23,475 nucleotides of DNA, taken from the NCBI GenBank assembly GCA_002436505.1, contig DJML01000122.1, positions 1 to 23,475 of the forward strand, written 5' to 3'. Made by a program: the position numbers and the translations under genes. How positions within the stretch are numbered: position 1 is the stretch's first letter; each line of letters starts with the position of its first letter. Shown piece by piece: positions 7,494 to 14,662 of the stretch. The DNA comes from Bacteroidetes bacterium UBA6491. Its GTDB lineage: Bacteria > Bacteroidota > Bacteroidia > NS11-12g > UBA9320. The notes under the pieces were generated by a model. It was not told the origin of the DNA, did no database searches, and was given only the letters and a program-made list of their open reading frames with translations.

Positions 7494-10400
7494 TTAAAAT
7501 ACCCTGTTAATACCGATAAGATATCTAAAAGCAACAAATTCATCGTTATCAGGCACCCGGTTAAGGAAGAAAGGTATATCGAATCTGATCATCAGCGGGG
7601 AATTACCTTTTCTTAAGTTAACAGCCCAGGTCGACCCAATGCCTGCATCCAGCCTGATGTCACTGCTTTTAGAGGAACTTGTAAGAATGCCCGCGTCACC
7701 GAAAAGGTAGACAGACGGTCTCAATATTTTCGTTATTCCGGAATTGCCTTTGAATAAAAACCTAGTGAAATCCAGTTCCGCATTAACAGATGCACCCTTT
7801 GTGCCATAATGCGTTTGAAAGGTATCATTGTCGATATTGTTGGTCGCTGCATAACCAGAATAACCTCTTAAATTTAGACCACCGGACTGGTGAAAATTAC
7901 CAAACTCGTTTGAATAACCCATCCAGTCATCCGGAATAATGCCCGTCGATCTGGTATATTTACTATCCATTAGTTCCTCTTCATTCGCCCCGGCAAGCAT
8001 AATATAGGTTGACGGGTTAAAGTTTGTACCGGTAAGCACGGCAGCATAGGTACGTGTGCGGAAGTTCAATTTACCCATTGCGGTGGTATTGGTTACCTCC
8101 ATGGAGACCCGTGAATAGGCATAATCAGAGTAAATTGCCGAGGTTCGAAGTCCCAGATCTATCTTACCGTTACCTCTTAGGTAACGGTAACGATGAATGA
8201 TGTTCATATTCAGCGATATATCGTGCTGATCACTTTCCCATAATTCGGGATGGTAAACGAAACGGTCATTGTCACGCATCATATGGCGTCCGTAAACCAC
8301 AAAATTGTCATTATCGTTCAATACCTTATCAACGCCTATTTCATTAACTGTGAGGCCATCGATGTATCTGGAACGGACCATCAGATCTAACTGTTTTGCT
8401 ATGCGGGTGTCATAACTGAAATTATAATTTAATGGCAGGGGATCTCCATTTCCATCTTCAACATCATCTGCCCCAACACCAGTGTTATACCAGATTTTAG
8501 CATTCACCAAATGGCGCCTTTGATTGAATCCTCCCCGGAGTGCTATGCCAGCTTTTAGACCATCAACATCGTTGAACCAAAAATCAGGGCGGTAGAGAAG
8601 GTAATATTTTCTGAAATCTGATGGCATTCCCCTCATTTTATCAAATCCGACAACGGTTACATTCTTTTTGCTGTTATTTAACCGGTTAATGTCCGCCATT
8701 CGACCGCTTGCATCAATTTCGATATTTTTTATCCCACCAGGCACCTCAATGATCGCCTTGTATTCCGGATTTAGCATGCCCCATCCCAACCACAGAGGAA
8801 GGACAGTACCCGCATCCTCTTTTTGGAACTGCGTATTAGGAATATAAAAGAGGTGTTCAACCCCATTTTTATCAGTCACTGTCAGATCAAGTGGCATTTG
8901 CATTCCGTGGCGATGAATTTCGATCTCATAGGTTCCCTTTTTATCCCCTTTTTTAACAGAATTAAGTTCATAATCGATGTATGAAGTATTTTCAATCCAT
9001 TCATCAAAGAACCAGTTCAGATCAGCTTTCGAATAGTGTATTATAGAATTCCTGAAGTCCTCCCAGTATGGGTGGCAGATCTTCCATTGATCAAAATAAT
9101 TCTTCATTGCGGCCTGGAACAGCTTGTCACCAAGCACATACTGCAGGTTATAGAGCATTGTAGCCGTCTTATAATATACCTGACCGTATCCACCACCATG
9201 TCGATCTGCCGAATTAAAATGATCGGAATGGATATTCAATCGTGCTATATTCTCATCTGATGCATGGTCAATGTATTTTCCAAAAACGATGGCATCATCC
9301 ATTGCATTCGGATTGGTATTGATGTTTGCAATACTTTTCATCGACCAGGAAGTCAGGAACTGTGTGAATCCTTCATCCATTGATGCCCTGTAGGTCTCGT
9401 TATTGCCAACCATACCGAAGAACCAGTTGTGTCCCACTTCGTGAGCGATCACGTATTTATGCTCGGGCCAAGATCCACCATCAAGAGTGATCATGGGATA
9501 TTCCATGCCATCGCGGGCATCAGCGGCCACTATTTTAGGGTATGCATATTTTCCGAAGTCACGGTTATAAGTTGCAACCACCTGACTTACGAATTCAGCG
9601 GTAGGCTGCCAGAGATGGGCATGTTCTTCCTGAGCCAGAGCGATGCATCTAATACCATCAAGAATCACTTCACCGATCCGGTAGGTTGGATCTGCGGTAA
9701 AAGCAAAATCGTGAACATTCACAGCATTGAATCTCCATGTTTTCGTGCCATCCCCTGAAGGTCCTTTGAGATCTTCAGTGATGCCCGTATAAATGTCCCT
9801 TTTCGTTTTAAAATTAGTAATATCGATCTGCTTTCTGAGGTCATCAGGAAGCACTTCTGACCTGTTCTCCAGTTTTCCTGTAGCTTCGACAACGTATTTT
9901 GCCGGAAATGTTATCTCAACGTCAAATGAACCGTAGTCACCGTAGAATTCCTTGCTCAGGTGCTGATCAGTTGTCCAGCCAAATTTGCGGTCATACACGG
10001 AGATCCTCGGATACCAGTGCACACCGTCAAAATGCTTAAATCGCTGGTTAAATTCCTCTCCATGATAGAAAGTCTTCATCCTGCGGCGAATATTGCCCTT
10101 ATCGTCTTTGTCCCAGTAAGTTTTAAAACTGATATCAAATGACGTCGATGTGTTGGGATATAACGGTCGTTCAAGGACTACCTTCAGTAGCGTGTTGATC
10201 ACTTCCTGGGATCGAATCCCATTGGCGCATGCCATTGACTCAATAACGGTACCCAGTCCTTTTTCTTCGTATTCACCAAAAGTAGTTACCAGCTTCCCTG
10301 ACTTTCTGATACTATGAAGGTAAGATCCTGGAATGAAGGCATTCTGATAAAGGTGGAAATAAACTTCATATAAGGTATCAGGTGAATTATTCCAATAGGT

Positions 10401-10616
10401 TAATTGTTCTGTTCCTGAAACACTTTCTTCCTCGTCATCAACCTTAACTCTCATTTTATAATGCACGTCCTGTTGCCAGTAACCTTCGTAAGGTTTTCTA
10501 TTCTTCCAGTAGTAGGTATTTTCCGAAGACCGGTATTCTGATTGAGCTGCAGCCTGCTCTGTATTCATCAAAAACAGAACCAGGATGACAAAAAACACTC
10601 CCCTTATTATTTTCAT
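7494..10616 (-). CDS. M1-family zinc aminopeptidase with C-terminal outer-membrane barrel-like domain
   Basis: A 1040-residue secreted metallopeptidase. ATG 10616 gives MKIIRGVFFVILVLFL, a signal peptide with cleavage expected after QAAAQ (about residue 25); the upstream TTG at 10625 lies in the promoter-like element and is rejected. The M1 core spans about residues 45-600: GMEYPM (370-375) stands where gluzincins have GAMEN, and HEVGH (392-396) with E415, 18 residues after the second histidine, supplies the zinc ligands. From about residue 650 the sequence changes to alternating amphipathic strands with many aromatic and glycine residues, a GLNLRGYSGY motif near 917 like the RG motif in loop 6 of Omp85 barrels, YLFGDAG near the end, and a terminal phenylalanine. 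This suggests an outer-membrane barrel anchoring the peptidase. The M1 call is firm; the barrel is inference. Confidence 0.9.
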   Translation of the reverse strand: MKIIRGVFFVILVLFLMNTEQAAAQSEYRSSENTYYWKNRKPYEGYWQQDVHYKMRVKVDDEEESVSGTEQLTYWNNSPDTLYEVYFHLYQNAFIPGSYLHSIRKSGKLVTTFGEYEEKGLGTVIESMACANGIRSQEVINTLLKVVLERPLYPNTSTSFDISFKTYWDKDDKGNIRRRMKTFYHGEEFNQRFKHFDGVHWYPRISVYDRKFGWTTDQHLSKEFYGDYGSFDVEITFPAKYVVEATGKLENRSEVLPDDLRKQIDITNFKTKRDIYTGITEDLKGPSGDGTKTWRFNAVNVHDFAFTADPTYRIGEVILDGIRCIALAQEEHAHLWQPTAEFVSQVVATYNRDFGKYAYPKIVAADARDGMEYPMITLDGGSWPEHKYVIAHEVGHNWFFGMVGNNETYRASMDEGFTQFLTSWSMKSIANINTNPNAMDDAIVFGKYIDHASDENIARLNIHSDHFNSADRHGGGYGQVYYKTATMLYNLQYVLGDKLFQAAMKNYFDQWKICHPYWEDFRNSIIHYSKADLNWFFDEWIENTSYIDYELNSVKKGDKKGTYEIEIHRHGMQMPLDLTVTDKNGVEHLFYIPNTQFQKEDAGTVLPLWLGWGMLNPEYKAIIEVPGGIKNIEIDASGRMADINRLNNSKKNVTVVGFDKMRGMPSDFRKYYLLYRPDFWFNDVDGLKAGIALRGGFNQRRHLVNAKIWYNTGVGADDVEDGNGDPLPLNYNFSYDTRIAKQLDLMVRSRYIDGLTVNEIGVDKVLNDNDNFVVYGRHMMRDNDRFVYHPELWESDQHDISLNMNIIHRYRYLRGNGKIDLGLRTSAIYSDYAYSRVSMEVTNTTAMGKLNFRTRTYAAVLTGTNFNPSTYIMLAGANEEELMDSKYTRSTGIIPDDWMGYSNEFGNFHQSGGLNLRGYSGYAATNNIDNDTFQTHYGTKGASVNAELDFTRFLFKGNSGITKILRPSVYLFGDAGILTSSSKSSDIRLDAGIGSTWAVNLRKGNSPLMIRFDIPFFLNRVPDNDEFVAFRYLIGINRVF

Positions 10617-10622
10617 AGGCGG

Positions 10623-10629
10623 CAAATTA
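10623..10629 (-). promoter_or_regulatory. Possible short-leader promoter (-7 variant) of the M1 peptidase gene
   Basis: TAATTTG followed by C lies six bases before the ATG on the minus strand. It is one base shorter than TAnnTTTG and no good -33 TTG is seen, so it is weak alone. The same element in the same position precedes the pterin synthase gene, which raises it above noise. Confidence 0.3.
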
Positions 10630-10653
10630 AATAAAAATGATTGAGTTTAACTT

Positions 10654-11295
10654 TTAATAACCAATGTAGCGAAGGAACTCCAACCTGGTTGCCTCTTTCA
10701 GAAATTGCCCGCTAAGGTCGGCCGTTACAGTAGTGCTTGAAACATCTTCAACGCCTCTGGCGACCACACATAGATGAGAGGCATCGATTACCACCGCCAC
10801 ATCATCCGTTTTAAGCGTACGTTTTAGTTCTTCAGAAATCTGGCGGGTCAGGCGTTCCTGAACCTGGGGCCTTTTACTGAAATACTTTACGATCCTGTTG
10901 ATCTTTGAAAGACCTATTACTTCCCCGTTTGAGATATATGCAACATGAGCCTTCCCGATAATTGGAATAAGATGGTGCTCACATGTACTGTAAACAGCAA
11001 TATCCTTTTCTACCAACATCTGGCTATAGCGGTATTTGTTTTCGAACAGAGTAATGGCAGGTTTATTTTCAGGGTTTAATCCTGAGAATATTTCTTTAAC
11101 GTACATTTTAGCCACGCGTCTTGGCGTCATTTTCAAGCTGTCATCTGCCAGATCAAGTCCCAGGGTGACCATTATCTCCCTGACATTTTCTTCAATGCGA
11201 TGTATTTTATCCTTATCAGAAAGTTCAAAGGCATCCTTTCTTACAGGAGTATTCGTTCCTTTCTGATCTTGGTGTGCGACTTTATTTTCCTTCAT
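10654..11295 (-). CDS. folE: GTP cyclohydrolase I
   Basis: A 213-residue enzyme converting GTP to 7,8-dihydroneopterin triphosphate, the first step of folate, queuosine and tetrahydrobiopterin synthesis. The zinc and catalytic motif YSTCEHHLIPIIGKAHVAY (C105, H107, H108) and the second zinc cysteine in ASHLCVVARGV (C176) are present, as are the GLSKINRIV and QERLTRQI segments and the TPRRVAKMY region. Length is normal for the type I (FolE) family, with an extra 25 or so hydrophilic N-terminal residues. The ATG lies inside the 3' end of the pterin synthase gene (14-base overlap), so the two genes are co-transcribed and probably translationally coupled. The partner points to pteridine-derived cofactor synthesis rather than folate only. 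Confidence 0.95.
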   Translation of the reverse strand: MKENKVAHQDQKGTNTPVRKDAFELSDKDKIHRIEENVREIMVTLGLDLADDSLKMTPRRVAKMYVKEIFSGLNPENKPAITLFENKYRYSQMLVEKDIAVYSTCEHHLIPIIGKAHVAYISNGEVIGLSKINRIVKYFSKRPQVQERLTRQISEELKRTLKTDDVAVVIDASHLCVVARGVEDVSSTTVTADLSGQFLKEATRLEFLRYIGY

Positions 11296-11692
11296 ATTCT
11301 ACAAAATTACGATCTGTTTCGTAAAGGGTTATTTTAAGTTTCAGGCCAGTGGGCAATCTATTTATCACTTTGTTCCAGATCACTACGGCAATATTCTCCG
11401 CCGTAGGGTTCAGGTCTTTAAATTCAGGTGTGTCCAGATTCAGGTTTTTATGATCAAACCGATCCTCTACTTCCTCTTTTATTATTTCCTTAAGCACTTT
11501 AATATCGATCAAATAGCCAGAATCTTTATCTATTTCACCGGTGACACTTAAGATTACATCATAATTGTGCCCATGAAAATTTGGTCTGTTACAAATGCCA
11601 AAAACTTCTTTGTTCTTCGCCTCGTCCCAATCGGAATTATTTAGTCGATGCGCAGCATTGAAGTGACTTTTTCTAGAAACCGTTATTTCCAT
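11282..11692 (-). CDS. 6-pyruvoyl-tetrahydropterin synthase / 6-carboxytetrahydropterin synthase family (COG0720)
   Basis: A 136-residue pterin synthase acting on 7,8-dihydroneopterin triphosphate. Zinc ligands are H15 (SHFNAAHRL) and H40 and H42 (FHGHNY); the catalytic cysteine is C34 in GICNRPNFHGHNY; D80-H81 (FDHKNLN) and E125 (LYETDRN) complete the site. The spacing cysteine-x5-HGH is that of the animal-type PTPS (CNNPNGHGHNY), whereas E. coli QueD has cysteine-x3-HGH. The product may therefore be 6-pyruvoyl-tetrahydropterin (biopterin pathway) rather than the queuosine precursor; this is inference from one motif. It is the first gene of an operon with folE, whose start it overlaps by 14 bases. 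A promoter-like TAATTTGC lies five bases before its ATG. Confidence 0.9.
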   Translation of the reverse strand: MEITVSRKSHFNAAHRLNNSDWDEAKNKEVFGICNRPNFHGHNYDVILSVTGEIDKDSGYLIDIKVLKEIIKEEVEDRFDHKNLNLDTPEFKDLNPTAENIAVVIWNKVINRLPTGLKLKITLYETDRNFVEYEGK

Positions 11693-11697
11693 GACTG

Positions 11698-11704
11698 CAA
11701 ATTA
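11698..11704 (-). promoter_or_regulatory. Possible short-leader promoter (-7 variant) of the pterin synthase-folE operon
   Basis: TAATTTG followed by C lies five bases before the ATG at 11692. It is one base short of the TAnnTTTG consensus, with no clear -33 TTG. The same element is placed the same way before the M1 peptidase gene. Confidence 0.3.
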
Positions 11705-11854
11705 CAATGAAAGCAGCACTAAAAAAAGAATTGGTACTGGCATGAATCAAGTAAATAACAGCTGGCCTGAAGCTTAATTTATAATCATTCTTTTGTTTAC
11801 AAGAGTTATGTAATTCTTTCACAAATCCATGGTAATGTAGCATAAACCACAATA

Positions 11855-11874
11855 CTGACATATATCTGACATAT
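11855..11874. repeat. Tandem direct repeat CTGACATAT x2, 11-base period
   Basis: CTGACATAT occurs at 11855-11863 and again at 11866-11874. An 11-base period puts both copies on the same face of the helix, as for a pair of binding sites of a transcription factor. It lies about 150 bases upstream of the ECF promoter and about 160 upstream of the divergent pterin synthase gene. The protein that might bind is unknown. Confidence 0.35.
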
Positions 11875-12024
11875 CGAGTGCAACCTTTTTAAGTTATTGA
11901 TAATCATTGTATATAAGGATATCCTATTTTATGATAGAAAATTCGCATAACACCCTAAACAATTGATTACCTGTGTTTTACCTATTTTGTTTCACACTTT
12001 AAATAATTTGTTAAACAAAAAAGC

Positions 12025-12054
12025 TTGTACATACACATATTATCGCTATATTTG
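12025..12054 (+). promoter_or_regulatory. Bacteroidota-type promoter of the ECF sigma gene
   Basis: TTG (12025-12027), 19 bases, then TATATTTG (12047-12054): a full match to the -33/-7 consensus for the phylum's primary sigma factor. The expected start is near 12060, giving a leader of about a dozen bases before ATG 12073. The inverted repeat TTTGTT-A-AACAAA at 12007-12019 ends just upstream of the -33 box and could be an operator. Confidence 0.8.
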
Positions 12055-12072
12055 AATTGTAATATTTAGAAG

Positions 12073-12594
12073 ATGGAGTTTAACAATAAAGTATTCGAAG
12101 AAAGTAATTCACTCAAGAGTTATGCCTTGCAGCTAACCAGAAACCCTGATGAAGCAAAGGACCTTGTGCAGGAGACAATGTTAAAGGCTTTTAAATACCA
12201 GGCCAAGTTCACCGAGGGCACAAATCTTAAAGGCTGGTTGTTTACCATTATGCGTAATAGCTTCATCAACAACTACCGTCGTGTGATGAGGCGCAATACA
12301 TTTATTGACACAACGGACAATACATTCTACCTTGATTCCGGCTCAACAACCGTAGATCTGAACAAAGGAGAGACCAAATTCATGCAGAAAGATATTCTGG
12401 ATGCGATAAATTCCCTTCCTGAGGAGCTACGTGTAACCTTTAGCATGAACATGGAGGGATTCAAGTACCATGAGATTGCGGATGAGTTAGACATCCCCAT
12501 TGGAACGGTAAAAACCAGAATATTCGTAGCAAAAAGGAAGTTGAGAAAGAAATTAAAGACCTATGCAGACCAGTTTGGCCTGAAAGCCAATTGA
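12073..12594 (+). CDS. ECF-type RNA polymerase sigma factor (sigma-70 family)
   Basis: A 173-residue sigma factor with region 2 (about residues 12-75: SYALQLTRNPDEAKDLVQET, then LKGWLFTIMRNSFINNYRR, for core binding and -10 recognition) and region 4 (about 112-165: LPEELRVTFSMNMEGFKYHE and IADELDIPIGTVKTRIFVAK, a helix-turn-helix for the -35 element). There is no region 1, 3 or C-terminal extension, as expected for the ECF group. No anti-sigma factor or SusC/SusD-type transducer gene is next to it, which fits the free-standing ECF-like sigma factors common in Bacteroidota; control would then be at the level of transcription. The gene stands alone: divergent from the pterin operon and convergent with the ABC permease gene, whose stop is 14 bases away. 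Confidence 0.92.
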   Translation: MEFNNKVFEESNSLKSYALQLTRNPDEAKDLVQETMLKAFKYQAKFTEGTNLKGWLFTIMRNSFINNYRRVMRRNTFIDTTDNTFYLDSGSTTVDLNKGETKFMQKDILDAINSLPEELRVTFSMNMEGFKYHEIADELDIPIGTVKTRIFVAKRKLRKKLKTYADQFGLKAN

Positions 12595-12608
12595 TCTTTC
12601 ATTAGAGT

Positions 12609-13835
12609 TCAGTTCATTCTTATAGCGTCTACCGGTTTAATGTGAGCCGCTCGTCTTGATGGGACCAGTCCTGCCACGGCACCTGCTATAACAAGGAATA
12701 CCAAGGCCCCGACAGCTGTTTTAAAGTCTATTTCAGGATTTACAAACACAGCGTTTGTGCCCTGAACAAATTTTGATGCTGTTTCCAGCACCACAACGCC
12801 GAACAACAATCCTATGTAGCCGAAAAACGAAGTGATCACCAAAGATTCAAACAGAACCAGTTTCATTATTGACATCGGTGTGGCTCCAAGGGCTTTTCGG
12901 ATGCCAATTTCGTGCGTTCTTTCCTTTACTGTGATGATCATGATGTTGCTCACCCCTACCAATCCGGCCATGATGGTCATCAATCCTATCAAAAGAATAA
13001 ACAATTGCATACCTGACAGGGTCTTTGTTATTCTTTCATACTCTTCGAACATGTTGGTAACATGTATAGCTCGTGGGTCTTCTGGTGAAAAATGATGTAT
13101 TTCAGAAAGTCTTTGAATGCATTGTTGCACCATTTCCTGTGTTTCTTTCAATGATTTATCACCTGTTGTAAAGATTATCCTGCTGATCCTGTCCTGTTGA
13201 TTGAAAGCTACCTGATAGGTGGCGAGTGGAAGATAAACTATCGTACTCTGATTCTCTGAGCCTTCGTCCCTGAAAAGCCCGACAACCTGAAACGGTATTC
13301 CGCTTATGCTTATCCATTTGCCCAATGGATCTTCATCTCCAAAAATATCTGCCTTTATTTTTTCATCTAATACAGCAACTTTCCTTTTCTCTGTTTCATC
13401 TTTCTCGTTGATGTAACGTCCGCTCACAATATCTGTCTTCTGAACGAACCGGTGTTCCGGCTGAATACCTAAGATCCTGTAAGAGCTTGCCTGTGATTTG
13501 TAAGAAACCGGAAAACCGCTCCAATTATCACACCTGGCCGTCGCATGTTCAATCCCTTTTACATCAGAAGTGATCATCTCCAGATCGCTGTTCCTGAACT
13601 GAATTTTCCGGCCCGGTCTTAAACCCTGGTACTCAAGACTTGTGTTTCCGGAACGAATGACCACGCTGTGAATAGCCTCATCCCTGAATTGTGCTTTGGT
13701 CCCATTCCTAAGTCCGGTTCCAACTCCCATCAGGACCACAAGCATAAATATCCCCCAGGCAATACTAAATCCTGTTAGAACAGTTCTTAACTTGTTCTTT
13801 TTAATGCTCGTCCATATTTCACCCCATCTCTCCAC
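12609..13835 (-). CDS. MacB-like ABC transporter permease (MacB_PCD + FtsX domains)
   Basis: A 408-residue type VII ABC permease. One N-terminal transmembrane helix (about residues 17-40, TVLTGFSIAWGIFMLVVLMG) is followed by a large periplasmic MacB_PCD domain (about 41-275, including LGIQPEHRF and VAVLDEKI) and an FtsX domain with three helices (about 278-400). The coupling-helix segment TVKERTHEIGIRKALGATP is very typical of the family, and the C-terminus ends PSRRAAHIKPVDAIRMN. Such permeases do not import or export in the usual way but transmit ATPase-driven movement to the periplasm (mechanotransmission), for example lipoprotein release, toxin or peptide efflux, or cell-wall hydrolase control. 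It starts four bases after the ATPase stop. No membrane-fusion protein gene is adjacent, so the substrate is unknown. Confidence 0.9.
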   Translation of the reverse strand: MERWGEIWTSIKKNKLRTVLTGFSIAWGIFMLVVLMGVGTGLRNGTKAQFRDEAIHSVVIRSGNTSLEYQGLRPGRKIQFRNSDLEMITSDVKGIEHATARCDNWSGFPVSYKSQASSYRILGIQPEHRFVQKTDIVSGRYINEKDETEKRKVAVLDEKIKADIFGDEDPLGKWISISGIPFQVVGLFRDEGSENQSTIVYLPLATYQVAFNQQDRISRIIFTTGDKSLKETQEMVQQCIQRLSEIHHFSPEDPRAIHVTNMFEEYERITKTLSGMQLFILLIGLMTIMAGLVGVSNIMIITVKERTHEIGIRKALGATPMSIMKLVLFESLVITSFFGYIGLLFGVVVLETASKFVQGTNAVFVNPEIDFKTAVGALVFLVIAGAVAGLVPSRRAAHIKPVDAIRMN

Positions 13836-13839
13836 CTTG

Positions 13840-14502
13840 TCAATTGATTATCTGGCCGTCCTTTAACTGAATGATCCTGTCTGTTTGCGCTGCGATGTCA
13901 TTCTCGTGTGTTACAACGATCACCGTTATTCCCTGTTTATTTATTTCCTTCAAAAGATCAATTACTTCCTGTGAAGTATGAGAATCAAGCGCTCCGGTTG
14001 GCTCATCCGCAAGAATCACTTTCGGGTTGTTTATCAGTGCGCGAGCTACAGCAACACGCTGTTTCTGCCCGCCCGAAAGTTCACCAGGCAGGTGTGTTGC
14101 CCAAGGCTCCAATCCTACTTTTCCCAAATACTCCATCGCTCGTTGATTTCTTTCCTTCCTGGCTACATTCTGATAGTATAAAGGCAGTGCAACATTTTCA
14201 AGCGCATTCTTGAAATTAACCAAATTAAAGGACTGAAAGACAAATCCAATATATTTTCCGCGAAAACGGGCTGCTTGCTTTTCATTCAGATCCTTGATCA
14301 GCATATCGTCCAGATAGTAATTGCCCTCATCATATCCATCAAGCATCCCAATTATATTCAATAATGTGGATTTACCCGACCCGGACGATCCCATGATTGC
14401 CACCATTTCGCCTTTATTGATCTCCAGATCTATCCCTGTAAGCACCTTCAATTGTTGTGCCCCTGACCTGTACGATTTATGAATGTTCTCAAGTTTGATC
14501 AA
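13840..14502 (-). CDS. MacB/LolD-type ABC transporter ATP-binding protein
   Basis: A 220-residue ATPase with Walker A GSSGSGKS (38-45), FVFQSFNLV Q-loop, signature LSGGQKQR, Walker B VILADEPTGALDS and H-loop VVTHEND. It pairs with the permease that begins four bases downstream. The start appears to be TTG (14500-14502): it gives MIKLENIHKSY, the exact N-terminus expected for this family, and going upstream in frame there is no ATG before a stop codon. The -7 box TATATTTG at 14520-14527 is 17 bases upstream of the TTG. It is divergent from the six-gene membrane operon starting at 14663, with which it shares the 160-base intergenic region. Confidence 0.92.
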   Translation of the reverse strand: MIKLENIHKSYRSGAQQLKVLTGIDLEINKGEMVAIMGSSGSGKSTLLNIIGMLDGYDEGNYYLDDMLIKDLNEKQAARFRGKYIGFVFQSFNLVNFKNALENVALPLYYQNVARKERNQRAMEYLGKVGLEPWATHLPGELSGGQKQRVAVARALINNPKVILADEPTGALDSHTSQEVIDLLKEINKQGITVIVVTHENDIAAQTDRIIQLKDGQIIN

Positions 14503-14519
14503 TGTCCTATCATTTTATT

Positions 14520-14527
14520 CAAATATA
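14520..14527 (-). promoter_or_regulatory. -7 promoter element of the ABC transporter operon
   Basis: TATATTTG on the minus strand fits TAnnTTTG exactly and lies 17 bases before the TTG start. No good TTG is found at the -33 position, and an 8-base palindrome CCTATAGG (14528-14535) abuts the box, so the promoter may need an activator or be under a repressor. Confidence 0.6.
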
Positions 14528-14638
14528 CCTATAGGATAGATACCCTTGCACCACGAACGACAAACAACCAAAGTTTGCAGATAAATGAATGATTGTTCCT
14601 GTTTTAAAAAAAACTTGGTTGGTATTATTTTATTTGTT

Positions 14639-14662
14639 TACTTTGTTTTTCAAAGTACTTTT
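14639..14662 (+). promoter_or_regulatory. Operator-like element, copy 1 (before first gene of the membrane operon)
   Basis: TACTTTG-TTTTT-CAAAGTA is a perfect inverted repeat with 7-base arms, directly followed by CTTTT and the ATG at 14663. The left arm with its upstream bases resembles a -7 box, with TTG at 14615-14617 about 20 bases upstream. A regulator bound here would cover the promoter and start site. Copy 2 stands in the same place before the DUF4173 gene. Confidence 0.6.

Larger units (their letters stand above)
11693..12072. other. Divergent intergenic region, 380 bases, no gene seen
   Basis: An AT-rich spacer between the minus-strand pterin synthase gene and the plus-strand ECF sigma gene. 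It holds the promoter-like box at 11698-11704, a direct repeat at 11855-11874, a 10-base palindrome AGGATATCCT at 11916-11925, an inverted repeat TTTGTT-A-AACAAA at 12007-12019 and the strong promoter at 12025-12054. A 62-codon minus-strand open frame across 11673-11861 has no recognisable product and overlaps the pterin gene start; I treat it as chance. Confidence 0.6.

Noticed and set aside
10617..10625. TTG start three codons upstream of the M1 peptidase ATG
   Set aside because: It overlaps the promoter-like TAATTTG box, and a normal signal peptide starts at the ATG.
11673..11861. 62-codon minus-strand open frame upstream of the pterin synthase
   Set aside because: It overlaps the start of the pterin gene in another frame and shows no recognisable product.
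11916..11925. Palindrome AGGATATCCT
   Set aside because: Short, AT-rich surroundings, no consistent position relative to a promoter; could be chance.
14585..14662. Upstream ATG extending the first membrane gene by 26 hydrophobic residues
   Set aside because: It would place the operator-like element inside the coding region, while the second copy lies exactly before an ATG; the internal start at 14663 fits both.
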